Positions 1-6,900 of a stretch of DNA of 12,494 nt are shown one piece after another. Under the pieces are notes generated by a model. The model worked only from the letters and a program-made list of their open reading frames with translations. It was not told the DNA's origin and searched no databases. Numbering within the stretch: position 1 is the first letter of the stretch; every line of letters starts with the position of its first letter. The stretch is taken from positions 1-12,494 of the forward strand of contig JAEZMT010000251.1 of NCBI GenBank assembly GCA_023442085.1, written 5' to 3'. Origin of the DNA: Pseudomonadota bacterium (GTDB lineage Bacteria > Pseudomonadota > Alphaproteobacteria > Rhizobiales > Xanthobacteraceae). The position numbers and the translations under genes were made by a program.

Positions 1-1040
1 TGAAGGTATGCATTTACGGCGCCGGGGCCATCGGCGGCTATCTGGGCGTGCAGCTCGCCCATGCCGGTGCCGAGGTCAGCCTGGTGGCCCGCGGCGGCCA
101 TCTGGAGGCCATGCAGACCAATGGCGTGAAACTGCTGATCAACGGCGAAGAGCGTGTCGCCAAGGTGCGCGCCACCGACGACCCCCGCGAGCTTGGCCCC
201 CAGGATTACGTGATCATCGCGCTCAAGGGCCATTCGGTGCCCGGCGTGGTCGAACAGATGCGCCCGCTGCTCGGCAATGACACGTCCGTCGTCACGGCCG
301 TGAATGGCGTGCCCTACTGGTACTTCTACAAGCATGGCGGGCCGCTGGAGAACCGGACCCTCGCGACCATCGATCCCAGTGGAAAGCAGTGGGACGTGTT
401 GCGTCCCGAGCGCGCCATCGGCTGCATCGTCTATCCTGCGACCGAGGTGGTGGCGCCGGGCGTCATCCAGCACATCTATGGCGACAAATTCCCCCTCGGC
501 GAGCCGTCGGGCGAGATCACGCCCCGCGTCACCGCCCTCAGCCAGATGATGGAGAAGGGCGGCCTGCGCGCGCCGGTGATGACCAACATCCGCGACGAGC
601 TGTGGCTGAAGCTGTGGGGCAACCTTTGCTTCAACCCCATCAGCGCCCTCACCCACGCCACGCTCGACCTCATCGCCGCCGATCCCGGCACCCGCGCCGT
701 GGCCAAGTCCATGATGCTGGAGGCGAAGGCCATTGCCGAGCGTATCGGCGTCAACTTCCGCGTGGACGTTGAACGCCGCATCAACGGCGCCGGCGCCGTC
801 GGCGCGCACAAGACCTCCATGCTCCAGGACCTGGAGCGCGACCGCCCCATGGAGATCGACCCGCTGGTCAGCGTCGTTCAGGAAATGGGGCAGATGCTGG
901 AGATGCCCACCCCCACCCTCGATGTGGTGCTCGCCCTGGTGCGCCAGCGCGCCGCCATGGCGGGCCTCGGCGGCATCCTCGCCAACCCGCCGCTGACGGC
1001 CGCCGATCTCGAGCCGCAGAAGAAGGCGGCGGTGCACTGA
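1..1040 (+). CDS. 2-dehydropantoate 2-reductase family oxidoreductase (5' partial by one base)
   Basis: This is an NADPH-dependent reductase of the ketopantoate reductase (PanE/ApbA) family. PanE proper reduces 2-dehydropantoate to pantoate in the cytoplasm for pantothenate and CoA synthesis. The window opens on TG and the frame reads MKVCIYGAGAIGG, so only the first base of the probable ATG is missing and the protein has about 346 residues. The N-terminal Rossmann domain carries GxGAIGG at residues 7-13. The C-terminal helical domain has the family signature LWLKLWGNLCFNP, with the presumed catalytic Lys204 and Asn208. Later come Ser273 and Glu285 in the TSMLQDLERDRPMEID stretch, which in this family contact substrate. 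The length is somewhat above that of E. coli PanE (about 300). Many bacteria carry several paralogues acting on other 2-oxo acids, so the family is secure but pantoate synthesis is not. A terminator follows directly. Confidence 0.88.
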   Translation, partial: KVCIYGAGAIGGYLGVQLAHAGAEVSLVARGGHLEAMQTNGVKLLINGEERVAKVRATDDPRELGPQDYVIIALKGHSVPGVVEQMRPLLGNDTSVVTAVNGVPYWYFYKHGGPLENRTLATIDPSGKQWDVLRPERAIGCIVYPATEVVAPGVIQHIYGDKFPLGEPSGEITPRVTALSQMMEKGGLRAPVMTNIRDELWLKLWGNLCFNPISALTHATLDLIAADPGTRAVAKSMMLEAKAIAERIGVNFRVDVERRINGAGAVGAHKTSMLQDLERDRPMEIDPLVSVVQEMGQMLEMPTPTLDVVLALVRQRAAMAGLGGILANPPLTAADLEPQKKAAVH

Positions 1041-1092
1041 GCGCCTCGGGGGATGATCGGGCCGAGCCCGGTCGTCCCTTGTGCCTAAAATG

Positions 1093-1122
1093 AAAAGGCC
1101 GGGCGAACTGCCCGGCCTTTTT
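1093..1122. terminator. Bidirectional Rho-independent terminator
   Basis: A perfect 12-bp stem (AAAAGGCCGGGC, 1093-1104) pairs with 1110-1121 across the 5-nt loop GAACT. The A-tract on one side and T-tract on the other make it work in both directions. On + it ends the reductase transcript 53 bp after its stop. On - it could end the transcript of the 44-aa gene arriving from the right. Confidence 0.9.
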
Positions 1123-1183
1123 CACGTCTGGATCGCTTCGGAAACTGCGCTGCCGTCGACCTGCGCCCCGCCTTCAGGACGGG

Positions 1184-1203
1184 AGGCGTCCGGATGGACG
1201 CCT
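1184..1203 (-). other. Hairpin after the 44-aa gene
   Basis: AGGCGTCC (1184-1191) pairs perfectly with GGACGCCT (1196-1203) across a 4-nt loop. It starts 15 bp beyond the stop codon of the - strand small gene. No T-tract follows it on the - strand, so it is at best a weak terminator or a 3' end protector; the strong terminator at 1093-1122 lies further on. Confidence 0.4.
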
Positions 1204-1217
1204 TGATCGGGATGCGT

Positions 1218-1352
1218 TCAGTTGCTCTCGGTCTGCGCGACGGCAGGCGAGGCAGGGGAAGCGGCGTCGGCCGGCTGGCTGGCGTTCAGCGCCATGCCCG
1301 TCAGCACATAACCCAGCACAAGAGCGGCAAACACGGCGATTCGCTTGGTCAT
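1218..1352 (-). CDS. Small membrane-anchored or secreted peptide, 44 aa
   Basis: I do not recognise this gene. The 44-residue product starts MTKR and has a hydrophobic stretch at about residues 5-22 (IAVFAALVLGYVLTGMAL). A polar, Ala/Ser/Pro-rich tail of about 22 residues ends in TESN. This fits a single-pass inner-membrane peptide or an uncleaved or weakly cleaved signal sequence with a short periplasmic tail; there is no lipobox cysteine. The frame is open upstream to 1454, but I chose the ATG at 1350-1352 because a GAGG Shine-Dalgarno sequence lies 7 nt upstream and the signal-like segment begins exactly there. The gene stands alone, convergent with the reductase and divergent from the DedA gene. 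Automated annotation often misses genes of this size. Confidence 0.55.
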   Translation of the reverse strand: MTKRIAVFAALVLGYVLTGMALNASQPADAASPASPAVAQTESN

Positions 1353-1816
1353 CCTCGATCCTCGGAACTTGTGCGTCGTAACTTGCGTCGCGGCTTCCGT
1401 TGCCGACGACACCCCTTGCGGCGGTGCAGCACGAATACGCTTCCCGTGCGGCACCGGAGCTGAATGAGTGCGTCAGCACCGGTTCATAAAGACTGAACAC
1501 CCCTTGGGCGTTCCCTCGAAAAATGACGAGTGTCGACCCGTCCCCTCGGCGCTTTGGCCGGGGTATCGCCCCCGCGACTCGACCGCAGCGAAGCCGGGTT
1601 TACACCGCGCCGCCCCGTGTGTCTGTGTCCTGCCGGTCACAGCGCCCCTGCGTGAACCACGGTAGTAAAGCATCCGTTTACGTGTGCCGGAGCCTGATAC
1701 ATCCCAGCCCCCGCGTGGGGCGGGGAGGCTTCCTCCGTGCACCACCCGGCGGCGCTTTACTCGGCTTCTGCGAGGCTCTAAGCGGAGGCACTCTTCCGCA
1801 ACGCAGCAAGGCCGCC
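1353..1816. other. 464-bp intergenic region between divergent genes
   Basis: I see no convincing gene here. The + frame that is open from 1523 is only the upstream extension of the DedA gene and lacks coding character before 1817. The region must hold the promoters for the 44-aa gene (-) and the DedA gene (+), but I found no hexamer pair close to consensus. It contains an imperfect dyad at 1454-1482 (own entry), a weak GTAAA/TTTAC repeat at 1665-1681, and a small hairpin at 1782-1799 (GCGGAGG/CTTCCGC with one G-U pair), 17 nt before the DedA start. Confidence 0.6.
1454..1482. repeat. Imperfect inverted repeat upstream of the 44-aa gene
   Basis: CCGGAGCTGA (1454-1463) and TCAGCACCGG (1473-1482) are inverted repeats with 9 of 10 positions paired and a 9-bp spacer. 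The arrangement fits a dimeric regulator site or an RNA hairpin. It lies about 100 bp upstream of the 44-aa gene start on the - strand. No function can be assigned from sequence. Confidence 0.4.
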
Positions 1817-2398
1817 ATGCTCCGCAAGCTCTACGACTGGATCATCGCGTATTCGTCGAAGCCGTCGGCGCCCTGGGCCCTCGCCATCGTGGCGTTCGCA
1901 GAAAGCTCGGTGTTCCCGGTGCCGCCGGACGTGCTGCAGGTGCCCATGACGCTGGCGCGGCCGGACAAGGCCTGGCGCTACGCGCTCATCGCCACCATTG
2001 CCTCTGTGCTGGGGGGCCTCGTCGGCTACGCCATCGGCGCGCTGCTCTATGACAGCGTGGGCAAGTTCCTGATCGAGCTTTACGGCTATGGCCAGAAGGT
2101 CGACCAATTCCGCGCCGCCTATGCCCATTACGGGCATTGGGTGATCCTGCTGAAGGGCCTCACGCCGATCCCCTTCAAGCTGGTGACCATCACCTCGGGT
2201 TTCGCGGACTACAGTCTCTTCTGGTTCATCGTGCTGTCGGTCATCACGCGGGGTGCCCGCTTCTTCCTGCTGGCGGCGCTGCTGCATTATTTCGGCCCGG
2301 CCGCCCGCGAGTTCATTGAGAAGCGCCTCGGGCTCGTCACTTTGGGGTTTCTGGCCGTCCTCGTGATCGGACTGGTGGCAGCGGCCTATCTGGCGTGA
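1817..2398 (+). CDS. DedA/YqaA-family inner-membrane protein
   Basis: This 193-residue integral membrane protein belongs to the DedA (SNARE-associated/VTT) superfamily, YqaA branch. DedA proteins act in the cytoplasmic membrane; several have been tied to lipid-carrier recycling (undecaprenyl phosphate), proton-motive-force homeostasis and envelope stress. The substrate of the YqaA branch is not established. Visible marks are the acidic re-entrant motif FAESSVFPVPPDVL at residues 27-40, hydrophobic helices near 56-78, 107-114, 132-143, 149-159 and 172-192, the conserved GLTPIPFK at 114-121, and RGAR at 145-148 where DedA proteins keep basic residues. The frame is open back to 1523; I chose the ATG at 1817 because homologues begin near the MLRKLYDW sequence and an AAGG lies about 7 nt upstream. 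It converges with the Pro/Ala-rich gene, leaving a 28-bp gap with no obvious terminator. Confidence 0.85.
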   Translation: MLRKLYDWIIAYSSKPSAPWALAIVAFAESSVFPVPPDVLQVPMTLARPDKAWRYALIATIASVLGGLVGYAIGALLYDSVGKFLIELYGYGQKVDQFRAAYAHYGHWVILLKGLTPIPFKLVTITSGFADYSLFWFIVLSVITRGARFFLLAALLHYFGPAAREFIEKRLGLVTLGFLAVLVIGLVAAAYLA

Positions 2399-2426
2399 GG
2401 CCCGCCGGCCTCTCGCCAACCTTCTC

Positions 2427-3317
2427 TCACTGCCCCTTCGGACGCGACAGGACCGAGGCGCTGCCTGCGGCCGCGCTGTCGGTGGTCGCCGTTCCGGCGC
2501 CGGCCTTGCGCTTCTGCGGCTGGGCCGAATTGGCGGGAGTCACAGGCGTCGCCGACGGGGCGGCATTGGCCGACTGCTGAGCCGCAGTCTGTCCCGCAGG
2601 GGCATTGGCGCTCGCGCCCTGCGCAGGCTGGGCCGGAGGCGTCGTGGCGGCGGGAGGGGCTGCAGGCGCGGGAGCAGGAGCCGCAGCCGGTGCCGTCTCC
2701 GGTGCCACGGCGGGTGCGGGTGTGACGGCAGCCATGGTCGCCTCCGGCGGGCGCTGGGGCGGCAGCGGCGCGGGTGTTCCTGCGATCGATGCGGACGATG
2801 GGGAAGTGGACGGCGCGGGAGCGGGCGGAACAGCGCGCGCCGATTGAGGCGGCGCCTGCCGCTGCGGCGCAGGGGCAGGACCGGGCGCCGCCATAGCCGG
2901 ACCGCCGGGAATATCGCGCGCGCTGACCACCCGCCCGGTGAAGGCATTCACCCGCAAAAGGGCCCGCCCCTGCTGATCGGACGCGGCCACGAGATAGAAG
3001 CGGCCCGAGAGCTTCGGCGCGCCGATGCTCCAGTAGCCGAGACTCTGCACGATGGCGCGGATCTCCTGAGGCGGCAGCACCGGATAGCGCGCCTGCGGCA
3101 CCGGGTATGCCCCGCCCGGATAGCCGCCGCCTTGATAAGCGCCCGGCGGATAGGCCCCGGGCGGCACCGGATAGCCCCGCGGCGCGAGGCCGGGCTGGCC
3201 CTCATAGATGAGCACCTGAGCGGCAACCGGAAGCGCGCTGCCGATGAGCAGCGCAGACATGGCCGCCGCGCGCAGCACCAGGCGGGGAGCGAGAGGGCGG
3301 GAGAGGGTGTGGGGCAC
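2427..3317 (-). CDS. Pro/Ala-rich secreted protein with PepSY-like segment
   Basis: This is an exported protein of about 296 residues with no assignable function. From the GTG at 3315-3317 the product begins with a basic n-region (several Arg before residue 17) and a hydrophobic core ending LPVAA before Gln34, a plausible signal peptidase I site. Residues about 41-82 are Tyr/Pro/Gly-rich with repeated YP, PPGAY and GGAYP units. Residues 84-136 form the only compact-looking part: PPQEIRAIVQSLGYW, then GRFYLVAASD, then LLRVNAFTGRVVS. This resembles the PepSY-like small domains of rhizobial periplasmic proteins. Residues 137-296 are a low-complexity Pro/Ala/Ser/Gln tail that may span the periplasm or cell wall. 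The GTG start is preferred over ATG codons at 3437 and 3260 because a GGAG sits 7 nt upstream and it gives a full signal peptide. Confidence 0.7.
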   Translation of the reverse strand: MPHTLSRPLAPRLVLRAAAMSALLIGSALPVAAQVLIYEGQPGLAPRGYPVPPGAYPPGAYQGGGYPGGAYPVPQARYPVLPPQEIRAIVQSLGYWSIGAPKLSGRFYLVAASDQQGRALLRVNAFTGRVVSARDIPGGPAMAAPGPAPAPQRQAPPQSARAVPPAPAPSTSPSSASIAGTPAPLPPQRPPEATMAAVTPAPAVAPETAPAAAPAPAPAAPPAATTPPAQPAQGASANAPAGQTAAQQSANAAPSATPVTPANSAQPQKRKAGAGTATTDSAAAGSASVLSRPKGQ

Positions 3318-3324
3318 GGCGCTG

Positions 3325-3328
3325 CTCC
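3325..3328 (-). promoter_or_regulatory. Shine-Dalgarno deciding the GTG start at 3317
   Basis: On the - strand GGAG lies 7 nt upstream of the GTG at 3317-3315. Neither the upstream ATG at 3437 nor the internal ATG at 3260 yields both a good ribosome site and a complete signal peptide. Confidence 0.55.
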
Positions 3329-3404
3329 GGTGCGGTATGAACCTGCGTCGAAGGGCCGACCTCCGCTCGTCATGTTTCCGTGCGCGTCCGCGCAAGGAGA
3401 GACC

Positions 3405-3485
3405 ATGGCCCGGTGGAGCGGCCCGATTCCCGATCACATAAGCCTTCCAATGCGGCAGAGGTGGGACGGAAGCTGCGGGCAGTAA
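3405..3485 (+). CDS. Possible 26-aa small ORF
   Basis: An ATG at 3405 is preceded by AAGGAGAG (GGAG at 3396-3399, 5 nt spacing), the best ribosome site in this gap. It opens a 26-codon frame (MARWSGPIPDH to DGSCGQ) ending in TAA. It has no membrane segment, no repeated amino acid typical of attenuation leaders, and no recognisable relatives. It ends 472 bp before gltB, so a leader-peptide role for gltB is doubtful. The ribosome site is the only positive evidence. Confidence 0.2.
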   Translation: MARWSGPIPDHISLPMRQRWDGSCGQ

Positions 3486-3618
3486 AGCGGTTCAGGCATC
3501 GCTGCGGAGTCGACTGAACCGGTGGCCTGAAATCCCGTTGCGTGGGAGCCAACCTCCCCGTACCGTTCTTGCGCGGAATGCCGGCCTCGCGCAATTTTTC
3601 GCCAGATTGACTGCTTCT

Positions 3619-3633
3619 GCGCCATCGTGGCGC
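3619..3633. repeat. Perfect palindrome GCGCCA-TCG-TGGCGC
   Basis: This is a 6-bp perfect inverted repeat with a 3-bp centre. It lies 6 bp downstream of a -35-like TTGACT (3607-3612), where an operator overlapping a promoter could be. It could serve the gltB transcript, but the promoter is unproven. Confidence 0.35.
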
Positions 3634-3666
3634 TTGTGAGGCTGCTGCTTTTCTGTCATCTTCGCC

Positions 3667-3695
3667 GAGATAGGGCAGTCGTACTTCCCTATCTC
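3667..3695. promoter_or_regulatory. Interrupted palindrome upstream of gltB (candidate operator or RNA hairpin)
   Basis: GAGATAGGG (3667-3675) and CCCTATCTC (3687-3695) are perfect 9-bp inverted arms. Inside them, after one C/T mismatch, AGT (3677-3679) pairs with ACT (3683-3685) around CGT. That gives 12 pairs out of 13 in 29 bp, too ordered for chance in a region without genes. No T-tract follows, so it is not an intrinsic terminator. It lies 262 bp before gltB and could bind a dimeric regulator or form a structure in a long 5' leader. Confidence 0.45.
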
Positions 3696-3921
3696 CCGTG
3701 CGCGCCGAATTGCCAAGCTCGCGTTCCGCAGGGTCGGCCAGTTGCCGGCCGCAGTCGGACGGAGGCGCAGTTCCGCGCCGCGCGGCTGTGGTGCAAAAGT
3801 TGCAAAGCAGGTATCGGATATCGCCGGGACGTCCCCGTCCGGGCGAAGGGGGTCCGGCGCCCGGCGCGTTGCGCTGGGCAGCGGCAATCTGGGGAAGGCC
3901 GGCGGCACAGCCGGCGAATGC

Positions 3922-3937
3922 GGGCGGCGTGCCGCCC
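3922..3937 (+). other. Hairpin just upstream of the gltB ribosome site
   Basis: GGGCGGC (3922-3928) and GCCGCCC (3931-3937) are perfect 7-bp arms with a 2-nt centre; as RNA the inner pair would open to a 4-nt loop. The structure ends 5 nt before the AAAAGGAA ribosome site at 3943-3950. It could keep that site single-stranded or affect translation; GC-rich chance is possible. Confidence 0.35.
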
Positions 3938-3942
3938 TATGG

Positions 3943-3950
3943 AAAAGGAA
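3943..3950 (+). promoter_or_regulatory. gltB Shine-Dalgarno
   Basis: AAAAGGAA, with GGA 8 nt before the ATG at 3958, fixes the gltB start. The same frame stays open upstream to 3742, but that stretch looks non-coding. Confidence 0.65.
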
Positions 3951-3957
3951 TGGTCAG

Positions 3958-6900
3958 ATGGCACCGATGGATCGCAAGGATGGCTTGATCGGAAGCGTGG
4001 CTCACACTGCCGCCGCCGTGAAAGACACGGCGATCGTCGGCCGTCCGGATGCCTTTGGCCTGTTCGACCCGGCGCATGAGCGCGACGCCTGCGGCGTCGG
4101 CTTCATCGCCGACATCAAGGGCCGCAAGAGCCACCGCATCGTCCAGGACGGCATCAACATCCTGCTCAATCTGGAGCACCGCGGCGCGGTCGGCGCCGAC
4201 CCGCGCGCCGGCGACGGCGCGGGCATGCTGGTGCAGATTCCGCACAAGTTCTTCGCCAAGGAGGCTGCGCGCCTCGGCTTCGCCCTGCCCGAGCCCGGCC
4301 AGTATGCCGTCGGCCACATCTTCATGCCGCGCGATCCCGAGGGCGAGGCCATCGTGCGCGCCGCCTATGAGCGGGTGGTGGCGGAAGAGGGCTTCGTGCT
4401 CATCGGCTGGCGCGACGTGCCCACCGACAATTCTTCCCTCGGCGTGAGCGTGCTGCCGACGGAGCCCAAGCATGTGCAGATCTTCATCGGCCGCGGCGAG
4501 TTCGCGGGCGACGAGGACGGCTTCGAGCGCCGGCTGTTCGTGCTGCGCAAGGTGATCTCCAACACCGTCTATGGCGAGAAGGACCCGCGCACCGCCGGCT
4601 ATTATCCGGTCTCGCTGTCCTGCCGCACGCTGGTCTACAAGGGCATGTTCCTGGCCGACCAGCTGGGCGCCTATTATGCGGACCTGCACGATCCGGACTT
4701 CGAGAGCGCGCTCGCCCTCGTGCACCAGCGCTTCTCCACCAACACCTTCCCCGCCTGGCCGCTGGCCCACCCCTATCGGATGGTGGCGCACAACGGCGAG
4801 ATCAACACCCTGCGTGGCAACGTCAACTGGATGGCGGCGCGGCAGGCGAGCGTGGATTCCGAGCTGTTCGGCTCCGACATCTCCAAGCTCTGGCCCATCA
4901 GCTATGAGGGGCAATCGGACACCGCCTGCTTCGACAATGCGCTCGAATTCCTGGTGCAGGGCGGCTATTCCCTGCCCCACGCGGCCATGATGCTGGTGCC
5001 CGAGGCCTGGGCCGGCAACCCGCTCATGGACGAGGAGCGGCGCGCCTTCTACGAGTACCACGCAGCCCTCATGGAGCCGTGGGACGGCCCCGCCGCCATC
5101 GTCGCCACCGACGGCCGCCAGATCGTCGCGACGCTGGACCGCAACGGCCTGCGTCCCGCCCGCTACATGGTGACCAGCGACGATACCATCGTCCTCGCCT
5201 CGGAAATGGGCGTGCTCACGCTGCCCGAGGAGAAGATCGTCACCAAGTGGCGCCTCCAGCCCGGCAAGATGTTGCTGGTGGACCTTGAGGAAGGCCGCCT
5301 CGTCCCGGACGAGGAGATCAAGACCGAGCTTGCCCGCGCCAACCCCTACAAGGAGTGGCTGAAGCACACCCAGCTGGTGCTGGAAGACCTGCGCCCCGTG
5401 GAGGCGCGCGAGGTGCGCACCGACGTGTCGCTGCTGGATCGCCAGCAGGCATTCGGCTACACGCAGGAAGACCTCAAGCTGCTCATGGCGCCCATGGCCA
5501 TCACCGGCCAGGAAGCTGTCGGCTCCATGGGCACTGACACGCCCATCAGCGTGCTCTCCAACAAGTCGAAGTCGCTGTTCACCTATTTCCAGCAGAACTT
5601 CGCGCAGGTGACGAACCCGCCCATCGACCCGATCCGCGAGGAGCTGGTGATGAGCCTCGTCTCCTTCATCGGGCCGCGGCCGAACATCTTCGACCTGGAG
5701 GGCAACGCCCGCCGCAAGCGCCTTGAGGTGCGCCAGCCCATCCTCACCAATGAGGACCTGGAGAAGATCCGCTCCATCGGCTTCATGGAGGAGCGGTTCG
5801 ACACCCGCACGCTGGACATCACCTACCCGTCCGACAAGGGCGCGGCGGGCATGGAGGATGCTGTCGAGCGCCTGTGCGAGCGCGCCGAGGCGGCTGTCCA
5901 CGGCGGCTATAACATCATCATCCTGTCCGATCGCCTCGTCGGGCCGGACCGTATCCCGATCCCGGCGCTGCTCGCCACGGCGGCGGTGCACCACCACCTC
6001 ATCCGCAAGGGCCTGCGCACCTCGGTCGGTCTGGTGATCGAGACCGGCGAGGCGCGGGAAGTGCATCACTTCGCCTGTCTCGCCGGCTACGGCGCCGAGG
6101 CCATCAACCCCTATCTCGCCTTCGAGACCCTGCTCTCCATGAAGGACGAGATTCCGGAGGAGGTGGACGACAAGGAGATCGTGAAGCGCTTCATCAAGTC
6201 CATCGACAAGGGGCTGCTGAAGGTGATGTCCAAGATGGGCATTTCGACCTACCAGTCCTATTGCGGCGCACAGATCTTCGACGCGGTGGGCCTCTCCTCC
6301 GAGCTGGTTCACAAGTATTTCTTCGGCACCGCCACCACCATCGAGGGCGTCGGCCTGCCGGAGATCGCGGAAGAGACCGTGCGGCGGCACAAGCTCGCCT
6401 TCTCGGACGCGCCCATCTTCCGCTCCGCGCTCGACGTGGGCGGTGAATATGCCTACCGCATCCGCGGCGAGGATCACGCCTGGTCGCCGGAATCGGTGGC
6501 CGAGCTGCAGCACGCCGTGCGCGGCAACGCGCAGGACAAGTACCGCGCGTTCGCCGCCATGATCAACGAGGAGGACAAGCGCCTCCTCACCGTGCGCTCG
6601 CTGTTCCGCATCAAGGGCGCGGAGGAGATCGGGCAGGCGGGTGTGGACATTTCCGAGGTCGAGCCGGCTTCGGAGATCGTGAAGCGCTTCGTCACCGGCG
6701 CCATGTCGTTCGGCTCCATTTCCCGCGAGGCGCACACCACGCTCGCCATCGCCATGAACCGGATCGGCGGCAAGTCGAACACCGGCGAGGGCGGCGAGGA
6801 GCCCGAGCGCTTCAAGCCCCTGCCCAACGGCGACAGCATGCGCTCCGCCATCAAGCAGGTGGCCTCCGGCCGCTTCGGCGTGACGGCGGAATATCTGGTC

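Larger units (their letters stand above)
3318..3957. other. 640-bp intergenic region upstream of gltB
   Basis: This region separates the divergent secreted-protein gene (-) and gltB (+). Open frames exist on both strands but none has a domain, a recognisable protein or consistent coding character apart from one possible 26-aa ORF (3405-3485). It holds a 6-bp-arm palindrome (3619-3633), an interrupted palindrome (3667-3695), two GCCGGC hexamers (3898-3903 and 3910-3915) and a hairpin just before the gltB ribosome site. The stretch around 3590-3700 is visibly richer in A/T than its surroundings and is the best place to look for the gltB promoter. TTGACT at 3607-3612 matches a -35 box at five of six positions, but no good -10 box follows at normal spacing. 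Confidence 0.6.

Noticed and set aside
1523..1816. N-terminal extension of the DedA protein by 98 residues
   Set aside because: The extension is Arg/Pro-rich without family similarity, and the DedA family starts at the ATG at 1817 with its own ribosome site.
3523..3541. TGGC...TTGC resembling a sigma-54 promoter upstream of gltB
   Set aside because: The distance between GG and GC is 14 bp rather than the required 10, so sigma-54 polymerase would not recognise it.
3653..3659. CTGTCAT, a Pho box half-site
   Set aside because: A PhoB site needs a second repeat 11 bp away; neither side has one (CTGCTGC upstream matches poorly).
3434..3908. Overlapping - strand frames upstream of gltB as possible genes or a pseudogene
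   Set aside because: Short stretches look protein-like, but no frame carries a consistent domain or a good start, and I recognise no homologue. Without a database search a decayed gene cannot be supported.
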